9,096 bases of DNA from Treponema sp. (GCA_017421145.1 JAFOTA010000014.1:1-9096); one strand, 5' to 3'. Numbered from the stretch's first letter, positions 1-7,784 are shown. The notes: a model not told the origin generated them from the letters alone. Made by a program: numbers and translations.

Positions 1-1
1 C

Positions 2-427
2 GATGTTCCAAAAAGCATTGGCCAGAAATATCCGAAACGAAAAGCAGAAATCCTATCTAAAGTTCCGCAAGGTGGAAATTGGCGTGATTTACCGGAAGAT
101 TTGCAAAAAGAATATATGAAAGGTAGTTTTTACCTTGGCGGTGGAAAAACTGGTATGGCACGAAGACTTTCATTAAATGAACCATCATTAACATTAACTT
201 GTGCTCCTGCTCAAAAACAAACAGAGCGGTGCCACCCTCTTGAAACCCGTCCTTTGACAGTCAGAGAATATGCTCGCATTCAAACATTCCCAGATTCATG
301 GGAGTTTTCAGGAAGTGAATCCAGTCAATACAAGCAGATAGGAAATGCGGTTCCAGTAAATCTTGCAAAAGCCATGGGGCATAGTTTAATTCAATTGCTA
401 AATGATATAATGCGCATTTTCCCCTAA
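2..427 (+). CDS. C5-cytosine DNA methyltransferase, C-terminal part (5'-truncated by window edge)
   Basis: The frame is open from base 2 to a TAA at 425-427 and gives 141 residues with no start of its own, so this is the 3' end of a gene that begins upstream. Two hallmark motifs of C5 DNA methyltransferases are visible: motif IX (RPLTVREYARIQTFPD, about residues 83-98 of the fragment) and motif X (QYKQIGNAVP, about 109-118), which completes the S-adenosylmethionine-binding fold. The segment before motif IX (GGNWRDLP, GGGKTGMARRL, TERCHP) belongs to the target-recognition region. The catalytic PC motif and the other N-terminal motifs would lie outside the window. Family members methylate cytosine C5 in a short DNA site, usually as part of a restriction-modification system. 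The site cannot be read from this fragment, and no endonuclease lies downstream. A hand count gives about 40% G+C here against about 47% in the next 300 bases, which fits acquisition by transfer. The stop overlaps the stop of the convergent gene. Confidence 0.93.
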   Translation, partial: DVPKSIGQKYPKRKAEILSKVPQGGNWRDLPEDLQKEYMKGSFYLGGGKTGMARRLSLNEPSLTLTCAPAQKQTERCHPLETRPLTVREYARIQTFPDSWEFSGSESSQYKQIGNAVPVNLAKAMGHSLIQLLNDIMRIFP

Positions 428-1128
428 TTCTTTTTGCGGCTGCCGATGTAAGAGAATTCATTGGCGGCTTTTTTGCTGAAACGCACTCCCAAGTCAAAGT
501 GATACTGCCATGAAAAATCAAAAGGCTGGACTTTTGCGTTGGAGCCGAAATTCGGATAGTCAAAAGTAAAGGTTCCGTTCGCAAGTATCGTCCAATAAGA
601 TGCCAGCGGAAGTTCCAGTCCGGCAAGAAGCCCCGCCCCAAGGTAATGCAGATGGTATTCATCTGAGAGTTGGTACATGTAGTGAAGTCCGATCGAAGCG
701 CTTATGCGTACATATTTCCACATGTCGGTCTGGATCATGGGACCTGCAAAAAGATCTGCGGCATAGAGTATGACCTGCTTTGCGGTCTGGGGAACGTCAT
801 TGAATTCATGGGCAAACGGATAGTACACGCTCAGTTTTACAAGGCTGTTCAGAGGGTGCATGTTCTCCGTCTGAATGCTGAAAAACAATCCGAGGAGATG
901 GTCTTCATATACAAAATTGCTCCTGTTTTCCTGCTTTTCCAGGCGCGTGACCAGGGCATATGTGGCTCCTTCATTGAAAATCACGAAGGGTTTTTCTTCA
1001 ATCTCCGGGAAACCGGTGACAGGGTTCAGGTTGACTTCTGAGTTTCCTGAATCTGCTTTTGAAGAATCATCTGCAAATGCAAAAGAGAGCGGTACGAGCA
1101 GCAATAAAATCAAAAATATACGTTTCAC
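424..1128 (-). CDS. Secreted beta-rich protein, possibly an outer-membrane beta-barrel (234 aa)
   Basis: I do not recognise a named family. The protein starts with a clear Sec signal peptide (MKRIF, a run of leucines, then about SFAFA-DD, cleavage near residue 19) and has no lipobox cysteine. The mature part is rich in aromatic and alternating polar/non-polar stretches, such as HLLGLFFSIQ, VKLSVYYPF, YVRISASIGLHYMY, GAGLLAGLELPL, ANGTFTFDY and FDLGVRF. This is the pattern of amphipathic strands in a small outer-membrane barrel. A basic tail (SRKKN) follows the last strand-like segment, whereas a classical barrel ends on an aromatic residue, so this remains an inference. The start is GTG at 1128, supported by a GAGGT Shine-Dalgarno 5 nt upstream. 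It is the last gene of the operon, 3 nt after the small lipoprotein gene. Its 3' end overlaps the convergent methyltransferase gene by 4 bp and contains that gene's terminator. Confidence 0.85.
   Translation of the reverse strand: MKRIFLILLLLVPLSFAFADDSSKADSGNSEVNLNPVTGFPEIEEKPFVIFNEGATYALVTRLEKQENRSNFVYEDHLLGLFFSIQTENMHPLNSLVKLSVYYPFAHEFNDVPQTAKQVILYAADLFAGPMIQTDMWKYVRISASIGLHYMYQLSDEYHLHYLGAGLLAGLELPLASYWTILANGTFTFDYPNFGSNAKVQPFDFSWQYHFDLGVRFSKKAANEFSYIGSRKKN
438..474 (+). terminator. Intrinsic terminator of the methyltransferase gene
   Basis: An 11-bp stem pairs 438-448 with 459-469 (8 Watson-Crick pairs plus 3 G-U pairs) around a 10-nt loop (449-458), followed by six T (469-474). The hairpin begins 10 nt after the methyltransferase stop. 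It works only in the plus direction. On the minus strand the G-U pairs become A-C mismatches and no T-run follows. It lies inside the last codons of the convergent 234-aa gene. Confidence 0.7.
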
Positions 1129-1131
1129 TCT

Positions 1132-1503
1132 TTACCTCGATGTATGATAGAGCGTAAGCTGTCTGGAATAACCGGATCTGTCCACCCACGTACAATACAG
1201 GATATATCCGCGTATGTCCCATTCCGTGTTGATTGAATAGGAATACCCGTCCTTTTCATAAGAGAACACGATTATGTTGTCAAGGACATTGTATGTTCCG
1301 GTGTATGTCTCAGTGCCGGATGTCCCTGCAATCTTGGCCGTAAAGCTTCCGTCCATTACAAAGTTTATTGAATTTCCCTGATTGTCAGCCCATGAACCGT
1401 AAAGAGGAGACGGTGAATAGCAGGAAATCAAAGCCGTACACGTGCAGAACAAAATGCATGCAAAAATCAGCGCACGGACCATCTTTCTATTTTTTTTAAT
1501 CAT
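1132..1503 (-). CDS. Small predicted lipoprotein (123 aa)
   Basis: The protein begins MIKKNRKM and has a hydrophobic segment followed by a lipobox, ALISC, with the lipidated cysteine at residue 28. The mature part is about 96 residues. It contains LYGSWADNQGNSINF and then DGSFTAKI and GTYNVLDNIIVFSYE. This W-x-n-F-x-x-DG-x-F-then-GTY-x-V layout is common in small lipocalin-like or META-like beta-sheet domains of secreted bacterial proteins, but I cannot assign a specific family. The ATG at 1501-1503 overlaps the TGA of the upstream FN3 gene (ATGA, 4 bp). An AGGAG at 1518-1514 sits 10 nt upstream, inside that gene's last codons. A second Met at residue 8 is possible but has less support. Overlap on one side and a 3-nt gap on the other imply co-expression with both neighbours. 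It is likely membrane-anchored, with unknown role. Confidence 0.87.
   Translation of the reverse strand: MIKKNRKMVRALIFACILFCTCTALISCYSPSPLYGSWADNQGNSINFVMDGSFTAKIAGTSGTETYTGTYNVLDNIIVFSYEKDGYSYSINTEWDIRGYILYCTWVDRSGYSRQLTLYHTSR
1134..1138 (-). promoter_or_regulatory. Shine-Dalgarno (GAGGT) supporting a GTG start
   Basis: GAGGT on the minus strand lies 5 nt before the GTG at 1128-1126 and shares its last T with the TAA stop of the preceding small lipoprotein gene. This selects the GTG start and suggests translational coupling. Confidence 0.7.
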
Positions 1504-3776
1504 TTATTTTCTTCTCCTATGAGATAATCGACATTGTTCGAGAACAAAACCGCTCCGTCGAGTGATTTTGTCTTTACCATATAATAACCGCCGCCTGCAG
1601 CACCACCTTTTATCTGAAGGCCGCCGTACCCTACTTCACCAGGATACATTCCTGTGCATGTCACGGTACCATGCATGTTTCCGTTTCCGCTCATGTTGCT
1701 TGTAGTGTCGGTGTTTCCAGTAAGGCAGAAATATACTCCAAGGGTACTGTTTGAATTGATGTAGAAATCAGCATAATTAGAATACGGCATGGTGATTTCG
1801 GCTCCAAGACCTGCAACCTGAGCGTTATATCCCAAAGTTCCGCTTATCGTTCCGTTCACCGTTTCGCTTCCGAGCTTTTTCATGTCATCAGGATTGTGCA
1901 TGAGGGTGAGCTTTTTCTGTGACGAAAGGACCGTCGTGTTATATTCCCTGAACCACTGATCTGTCGTGAGCGCACCGTATCCCCATGAATCATGTGCGGA
2001 ATCGGATGCAGGATCATTTCCTTTTTTGCCCTGACCAAGGCTGTTGACCGAAACGACCTTGTAGTAATAATACACTCCCGGTTTTGCGGTGGCATTTCTG
2101 TCAATGTAGGAACATTCGGTGACAAGGCTTTCGTTGATTTTTACGAATGAAGAAGCGTCGAGCTTTGCAGAACGGTAGACGTTGTATCCCGCCGGTGCAC
2201 CTTCTGCCGGATGATTCCATGTGATGCGCACAGGATAAACTCCGAACTGATTCGCTTCCCCGTCACCTGAAAGACCCGTCCACTTGGAATCCAGAACCAG
2301 AGTCTTTGTTGCACGGACATTTTCTGGAGAATCAGGCAAAGGAGCCGCAGCAGGACTAAGCGCACTTTCAAGGGTACCGTCCGATTCCTTTTTGGAGCTG
2401 ATTTTGTAATAATCATATTTCGGTATTTCGCAGAACAGCTTTCCGTCGCCGTGATCGTCTCCAGTGATATCTACAAAGCCTGCAACCGGGGTATACGTGC
2501 CGTTTTCGCTTTGTGAAGAATATACGGTATATACAAAAGAAATTCCTTCATCATTTCCTATGGATGGTGACCAGACCAGATTCACGGAATTGCTGTATTC
2601 GGAATCTTCCGTTTCAACTTTTGACGGAGGACTCAGCAAAATGCCCGCCACTGGATTTTCAGATTCCGGGCCTGTGTCGCTGAATGCGCTGACAAGAGTT
2701 TCCCCGGATTTTTCCACGCATGTCTGGACATAATAGTAATATTTGATTCCCGGCTTTACGCTCGTATCAGTATAAGAAGAAGACGCAAGCTTTGCCTTTA
2801 GCTTGGTATAGACCGAATCCACCGAGCTTGTACGGTAAACGGAATATGTAACGGTACTTCCGTCAGGAGCTGGAACAGGATTCCATGCTATGTCAAGCTT
2901 TGAAATTTCTTCTGCATCCGGTTTAAGCACATGCAAATTCGACGGACTTGACGGCGCACCGTCTTTAAGCGTGTAGCCCATGACCAGACCTGAGAATTCG
3001 GATTCACCGCCCTTTGAATGCTTTGCCTTGATCTTATAATACTTTTCAAGCCCCTGATCAGCCTTTGGAATAGTATCAGAGAATGAAAGGGTATTTCCAA
3101 GCACTTCGCCGATTTTCTCATAGCTGGAGAAATCTTCGGTTGAAGAGCGGAAAACCAAATATGCCGCGGCATCAGGAACTTTATTCCAAGAAACGCTTAT
3201 TGAACTTACGCTTTTTCCTTTGTCGGCCTCGCATTTTGAAGGAGGCGCAAGAAGCCATCCGCAGCCTTCCGTATCTTCACCGGAAAATTCGCTTTCAAGG
3301 CCTTTTCTGAGATTCTTGGCCTGTATGCGGTAGTAAAAACGCCATCCGTACTCGCTGTTGTTGAATGACGGGGACGAAAGGATTTTGTCCGTATAGACGT
3401 TTCCGCCGTACCAGTCTTTGACAAGGGTCTCAAACTCCGACACATCAGGATAATGCCAGTTTCCGTCAGCATCAGGCTCCTTTACCACCGCCCGCTCTAT
3501 GCAATATGACCTTGCGTACTGGATAGGAGTCCAGCTCAGCATGATGTCCTTTGAATACCAACCTTTTGAAGCCGTAACCTGCTCAGGAACCGGAAGTTCT
3601 TTAAGCTCCAGGTCACCGGAGAACAAGTCAGCTAGAGACGCATCATCACAATCTGTATCCATAGGGATTTTTCCCTGAAACAAATCTTTGCATGAAAAAG
3701 CCGTCAAAGAAAAAAGCGCGGCAAAAGCAAATGCATATACTGCAGACAAGCGTCCTGTACGGAATTTTCGGTTCAT
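1500..3776 (-). CDS. Fibronectin type III repeat lipoprotein (758 aa)
   Basis: This is a predicted exported lipoprotein: MNRKFRTGRL, a hydrophobic stretch, then TAFSC with the lipidation cysteine at residue 29 (relaxed spirochaete-type lipobox). Five FN3-like domains follow at about 61-167, 178-270, 275-380, 382-478 and 482-590. Each shows a buried Trp (LSW, VSW, IAW, VWS, ITW), a central Y-x-[VI]-[YF]-[RS] strand, and a YY[YK][KV][IV] strand, often ending in ESEFS. Residues 605-758 form a different Gly/Ser/Asn-rich module with no enzyme motif that I can see. FN3 domains usually act as spacers or binding modules on extracellular proteins, so an adhesion, matrix or surface-scaffold role is plausible but unproven. 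An upstream in-frame start at 3884 would lie within the preceding gene and give no signal peptide at the N terminus. ATG 3776 has AGGAGG 6 nt before it and is preferred. It sits 10 nt after the 1322-aa gene and overlaps the next gene by 4 bp. Confidence 0.93.
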   Translation of the reverse strand: MNRKFRTGRLSAVYAFAFAALFSLTAFSCKDLFQGKIPMDTDCDDASLADLFSGDLELKELPVPEQVTASKGWYSKDIMLSWTPIQYARSYCIERAVVKEPDADGNWHYPDVSEFETLVKDWYGGNVYTDKILSSPSFNNSEYGWRFYYRIQAKNLRKGLESEFSGEDTEGCGWLLAPPSKCEADKGKSVSSISVSWNKVPDAAAYLVFRSSTEDFSSYEKIGEVLGNTLSFSDTIPKADQGLEKYYKIKAKHSKGGESEFSGLVMGYTLKDGAPSSPSNLHVLKPDAEEISKLDIAWNPVPAPDGSTVTYSVYRTSSVDSVYTKLKAKLASSSYTDTSVKPGIKYYYYVQTCVEKSGETLVSAFSDTGPESENPVAGILLSPPSKVETEDSEYSNSVNLVWSPSIGNDEGISFVYTVYSSQSENGTYTPVAGFVDITGDDHGDGKLFCEIPKYDYYKISSKKESDGTLESALSPAAAPLPDSPENVRATKTLVLDSKWTGLSGDGEANQFGVYPVRITWNHPAEGAPAGYNVYRSAKLDASSFVKINESLVTECSYIDRNATAKPGVYYYYKVVSVNSLGQGKKGNDPASDSAHDSWGYGALTTDQWFREYNTTVLSSQKKLTLMHNPDDMKKLGSETVNGTISGTLGYNAQVAGLGAEITMPYSNYADFYINSNSTLGVYFCLTGNTDTTSNMSGNGNMHGTVTCTGMYPGEVGYGGLQIKGGAAGGGYYMVKTKSLDGAVLFSNNVDYLIGEENK

Positions 3777-3782
3777 TTTCAG

Positions 3783-3788
3783 CCTCCT
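3783..3788 (-). promoter_or_regulatory. AGGAGG Shine-Dalgarno that fixes the 758-aa start
   Basis: A perfect AGGAGG lies 6 nt before the ATG at 3776-3774 and overlaps the TAG stop of the preceding gene (TAGGAGG). It rules against the longer in-frame start at 3884 and suggests that ribosomes finishing the 1322-aa protein help to start this one. Confidence 0.85.
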
Positions 3789-6700
3789 AGTCATTCGGCC
3801 ACCATCCGTAGGCGGAAGATTCACTGTAATCAGTATCATCACCATGGAGCTTGAACGGAATCCATTTTCTTCTGTTTTCAGCATTATTATTGATAGAAAT
3901 GGTCTCTCCCTTGCATGAGAATGATGCAGATGTATAACCGCTCATTTCGAACGTAATCGAACCGGAATATGATTCCAGCGTGTTCAAGCTGTCTATTGGA
4001 GATATATTTACAGTTGTCGAATTAAATGATTTCGGATATCCACCGATACCAGGCTGATCTCTTTTTACTACGGAGCCATTAGGTACTGATATCTGGAACG
4101 AATAAACTTTTTTTCCGCATTTTGTATTCAAAGCTGAACTGTAGTTGCTTATGGAGTATTTATAATCCTTTCCCATATTCATCGTTGACTGATGCGTAAA
4201 AATGTAGGAACCGCTGACAGAGCCTTCACCGCTTTCTGTTTCAGTATCCAACTTGCCGACCCCATTCATAACGGCACTCATCTGAATCATTGCCGCACGG
4301 ACAAGCTCTATCGGTGAAATCTGCCGGTATGCATAATATTCTCCGTCTTTTCCCTGCGACTCTGAAACAGCACCCCTTGTCAATGTAATCGAATAATAGT
4401 GCTTTGCGTCCCTCAATACTTGGAGCAAACCTTCCGTAACCGGATTAGATGCACTTGCAAGTGTCTTCGGTGAAAGGTATATCGCGACGTCTCCGCTTTC
4501 TCCTGTCACGTTCGTATTCAATATACAGGTATTTTGTCCGCAGAAATGCATGTCCTTGTCCAGATCAGCAACTTTGATCCACTGGTCGGACAGATTGTAG
4601 TTCCTTATGTAAATTTCCGCGCTGTCAGGGCCGATCGAACGCTTGTTGTAGTCCCATTCGTTCCAACGGACTTTTTCGGAATAATAATTTCCGTCTTTTA
4701 TGTAGGTTCCGTCACCAGAAAGGGTTCCTCCGTACTGTGCAGCAAAATCTACCGCAAGAAGGTAGCCCTTGTTTTTCTTTTCAGGAACAAGACCTGTGTA
4801 GTCATAATTCGTTTCGGGTGCGGAAAGACCTTTTCCAGTGTCGTTCAAAAGCGAACCCGGCATATCATCAGGCACATCGATCGATTGTTTAGTCCTTCCG
4901 TATGCCACCGCATATTCATAGGCTTCAGAAATTTCTTCCGGCTTGTAGCTTGCGGACGTTGCACCAGACGGAATATTTGCGTCCACTTTTTCCCATTCGC
5001 CGTTGTAACCGGAAATTCTTCTGTACAGGACAGGCTGGTAATTTTTGTTGTATGGCTGCTCCCAGCTGATTTCCTGAGTGCTTGAACTTTCAGATTTATA
5101 TGCTCGGACAGCAAGTCCCCATCCGTATGCCGCGGATTTTATGCCCGAAAGATTTTTGTATTCGAAATTTGAGGATGAACATGCCTTAAGGCCGTCAAAT
5201 TCAAAATCAGAATCCGAGCCGCCTTTTTTAAGCGGAAGCACTATATATCCGAACGGAAGACCCCAGCTTATCATGCTCTGGTTGCTTTCATAGGAGCTTG
5301 TCGCGTCATCTGCCTCGCAATATTTGTCCGAAAGCGTGATCCTGCCGTTTGAAACGGAGACAGAAGCCCTCTTTTCGTTTATGGAATCAATCTTTCCGTC
5401 GTGATAGTAATATGTGTCCGTCTGCGGAACAAAATTCTGAGCATATCCGTCTTCATAGCGCACCCTGTGAATCAGATAGCCGTCCGCACCAGGGATTTCC
5501 TTCCAGCTGATTATGATTTCGTCAGTTTTTATGTTTCCTGCCCTAACGTCAAGCAACGCAGGCCCCATGGTACATGCATCGACAGTTGTGCTTGTAGTGG
5601 ATTCCCCGCTCCGCTTTTCGCTTACAGCCTTTACGCTCAGCTTTATGTTCTTTCCTGAAACCTTTGCATCATCGAATCCAGACGGTTTGGTGATGGTACA
5701 TGTGACAATGCCGTTTTCTTCGCTTATTTCAGTATTGGATGCAGTCAGCTCCGAAGCCTCTCCTTCATATTTTGCAGAAACGACGTATGAACCAGATTTT
5801 GCCATCTGCACTGAAGGCCACGTCAACGTAATCTTGTCATAATCTGCAGGGGAAACGCTTACTTGTGCAGTGCCGAGCGTTTTTGAAAGCACCGGTGCAT
5901 TTTCTTCATCTTCAAACGCCTTTGCAACCTCTATTCCCTCTTTGTTTGCAATCAGGGAATAATATCTGGAAACACCGGAATCTGCCGTATGCTCATAAGT
6001 TGCAAGAGTGCCTTGAACGGTTATTTCACCGGCATCCAAGGCTTTCGTTTCAGAAACACCGCTGGCTTGATCTTCCCATTTGACCGTATAATTGCAGTTT
6101 GCGTCATAAATCCATGAAAGGACGAATTTTCCGGCATAACCGTCCTTGACCGTAAAATTCTTTATCTCCGGCTTTTTGCTTATGTCATCGGTAACGGTTA
6201 TTCTGTTCGGCGCAGTAATCTTGTCATAGCAATCTGGATCCGAACCTGGATTTGAAGGTACCGCCTCAGTTCCGGGCTTTACGATATAAACCGCATATTC
6301 ATGATATCCCTCTTCCTGAGTCAGCTCCTGGCCGCTGAAATTTTTCCTGTATGAATCAAGGGAAGCAAGCGAGTCAAAGATTTGCTCAAGCTTTTCGGCT
6401 CCTGAACTTCCGATGAACGGTGTTCTGACCGACGTGAGCAGATAAGCGTACTGACCGCCGGATTCATTGAAATCAAGCATGAACGACACCGAAATGTTGT
6501 CATACTTTCCTTCTGCGACCCTGTAATCAGCATTGGCGGAGAACAAGGCAGAAGCAAGCGGCCAGCCTTCCGTACATGCAGATGAAAGCTCGGATGAAAC
6601 AGGAACGAATTTGCTGTCCTCACCGTCCGTATATGCCTGAACCTTGTATACATACTGCTTTCCGCGCACGATTCCGCTATTGTCGGTATACGTAAGCCTT

Positions 6701-7755
6701 GAACCAGGTATATATGCCGCAAATTCAGGATTTATCTCAGCATCCGTACCGTCATATTTTTCAACAGAAAGGACGCTGCCTGAAGATGACGTGTTGTTTC
6801 CGCAGTTGAACCTGATTCCTGAAGATTTGTTATATATACCGATGTATGGTGCAATGGTCACCCAGCTTCTGTCGTCGGCATCTTTTTCTTTACGCAGGAT
6901 TTTGAAGCTTACAGGGCACTTGGCGTAAGTTCCGCCGCTTTCTTTTGTCTCTGCAAACGGAGGGATGTTCCAGCTCAAGGTAACCCGGTCTTTTTCTATT
7001 CCGCATGAAGCAGAAAGATCACCAGGGGCTTCCGGACTAAGGCTGTGTGCCATATCGCTGCTGAAACTGTCGCTGCTTTCCGTATCGCGTGAATTGTCCA
7101 AGGTACATGCAATCACTTTGAACCGGTATGTCTTTCCCGGACGCAAACCAGTAACAAGAGCAGAAAATGCCCGGCAGTCACCGTTTGACCTGTTCACCTG
7201 AGCAGATTTGGTCTCTTTTCCTGAGTCATCCGATTCTACTTCTATTTCAAAGCAGACGTTGTCCGAATATGTCGATTCAGTGCAATTGTCCATCCACCAG
7301 CTTACTGATGATGCAGTACCGTTCGTATCCGAAACAACATTCGTTATGACCGGTTTTGCAAGCGTGGTTCCGTATGCATAGAGAGAAAAATCAGATTCTT
7401 CGCCTGAATAGCTTATCGTGGTTATGTAATAGTACTTTTCGGAGGACGCATATTCTTCAACCGTAAAAGACGGGACTGAATCCGAAGTTTCGCCGCACAA
7501 AACAGGAAGCTCAAACGGAGTCTCGGCAGAATAGATGTTGTAATAGGCAGCACCGGCAGCAGGATTCCATGACAGCACCACCTTGCGCTTTTGACCGTGA
7601 GAAGCTTTTACACCCCTTGGCGGAAGAAGTGTCTTTGATGAAGAACCGGACAACTGATCAACTACGGGAGCATCCAGCAAATCCATATTGCAGCCGCTAA
7701 AAAAAATCGAAAGAGTCAATAACGGGACAAAAAAATACAAGAACTTCTTGTTCAT
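3787..7755 (-). CDS. Large fibronectin type III repeat lipoprotein (1322 aa), first gene of the operon
   Basis: This is a predicted exported lipoprotein: MNKKFLYFF, a hydrophobic core and FFSGC, with the lipidation cysteine at residue 22. FN3-like domains are seen at about 43-131, 133-238, 240-392, 528-615, 626-727 and from 731 on. The cues are VVLSW, SVSWW, VTLSW, FVLSW, ITLTW and IIISW, followed by YY-rich strands. Residues about 403-525 and 770-1145 are not clearly FN3, and I cannot assign them. The last 177 residues (from about 1146) form a module that resembles the C terminus of the 758-aa neighbour. No catalytic motif is visible. Three in-frame ATGs are available (7776, 7764, 7755). I chose 7755 because it gives the classic MNKK signal peptide with AAAGGT 9 nt upstream. 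ATG 7764 remains possible. Its own promoter lies about 70 bp upstream. It is likely a surface or periplasmic scaffold or binding protein, with unknown ligand. Confidence 0.93.
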   Translation of the reverse strand: MNKKFLYFFVPLLTLSIFFSGCNMDLLDAPVVDQLSGSSSKTLLPPRGVKASHGQKRKVVLSWNPAAGAAYYNIYSAETPFELPVLCGETSDSVPSFTVEEYASSEKYYYITTISYSGEESDFSLYAYGTTLAKPVITNVVSDTNGTASSVSWWMDNCTESTYSDNVCFEIEVESDDSGKETKSAQVNRSNGDCRAFSALVTGLRPGKTYRFKVIACTLDNSRDTESSDSFSSDMAHSLSPEAPGDLSASCGIEKDRVTLSWNIPPFAETKESGGTYAKCPVSFKILRKEKDADDRSWVTIAPYIGIYNKSSGIRFNCGNNTSSSGSVLSVEKYDGTDAEINPEFAAYIPGSRLTYTDNSGIVRGKQYVYKVQAYTDGEDSKFVPVSSELSSACTEGWPLASALFSANADYRVAEGKYDNISVSFMLDFNESGGQYAYLLTSVRTPFIGSSGAEKLEQIFDSLASLDSYRKNFSGQELTQEEGYHEYAVYIVKPGTEAVPSNPGSDPDCYDKITAPNRITVTDDISKKPEIKNFTVKDGYAGKFVLSWIYDANCNYTVKWEDQASGVSETKALDAGEITVQGTLATYEHTADSGVSRYYSLIANKEGIEVAKAFEDEENAPVLSKTLGTAQVSVSPADYDKITLTWPSVQMAKSGSYVVSAKYEGEASELTASNTEISEENGIVTCTITKPSGFDDAKVSGKNIKLSVKAVSEKRSGESTTSTTVDACTMGPALLDVRAGNIKTDEIIISWKEIPGADGYLIHRVRYEDGYAQNFVPQTDTYYYHDGKIDSINEKRASVSVSNGRITLSDKYCEADDATSSYESNQSMISWGLPFGYIVLPLKKGGSDSDFEFDGLKACSSSNFEYKNLSGIKSAAYGWGLAVRAYKSESSSTQEISWEQPYNKNYQPVLYRRISGYNGEWEKVDANIPSGATSASYKPEEISEAYEYAVAYGRTKQSIDVPDDMPGSLLNDTGKGLSAPETNYDYTGLVPEKKNKGYLLAVDFAAQYGGTLSGDGTYIKDGNYYSEKVRWNEWDYNKRSIGPDSAEIYIRNYNLSDQWIKVADLDKDMHFCGQNTCILNTNVTGESGDVAIYLSPKTLASASNPVTEGLLQVLRDAKHYYSITLTRGAVSESQGKDGEYYAYRQISPIELVRAAMIQMSAVMNGVGKLDTETESGEGSVSGSYIFTHQSTMNMGKDYKYSISNYSSALNTKCGKKVYSFQISVPNGSVVKRDQPGIGGYPKSFNSTTVNISPIDSLNTLESYSGSITFEMSGYTSASFSCKGETISINNNAENRRKWIPFKLHGDDTDYSESSAYGWWPND

Positions 7756-7769
7756 AATCAGCATACCTT

Positions 7770-7784
7770 TCCCCATGCCGGGGA
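7770..7784 (-). promoter_or_regulatory. Small hairpin in the 5' leader next to the ribosome binding site
   Basis: On the minus-strand RNA, UCCCC (7784-7780) can pair with GGGGA (7774-7770) around a 5-nt loop. The hairpin ends directly before the AAAGGT Shine-Dalgarno of the 1322-aa gene. It contains the ATG at 7776, which argues against use of that start. It could tune access to the ribosome binding site. No known riboswitch is recognised. Confidence 0.4.

Noticed and set aside
261..662. Minus-strand open frame across the methyltransferase and barrel-like gene ends
   Set aside because: It overlaps two supported genes in other frames and shows no domain or ribosome site.
3777..3884. In-frame extension of the 758-aa lipoprotein to a start at 3884
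   Set aside because: It overlaps the end of the 1322-aa gene and pushes the signal peptide inward. ATG 3776 has a perfect AGGAGG at 6 nt.
4534..5085. Plus-strand open frame of 183 codons inside the large lipoprotein gene
   Set aside because: It is an antisense shadow of a well-supported coding region, with no ribosome site or recognisable domain.
7756..7776. Start of the 1322-aa protein at 7776
   Set aside because: No Shine-Dalgarno precedes it, and the ATG lies in the loop of a small hairpin. MNKK at 7755 gives a typical signal peptide and has AAAGGT at 9 nt.
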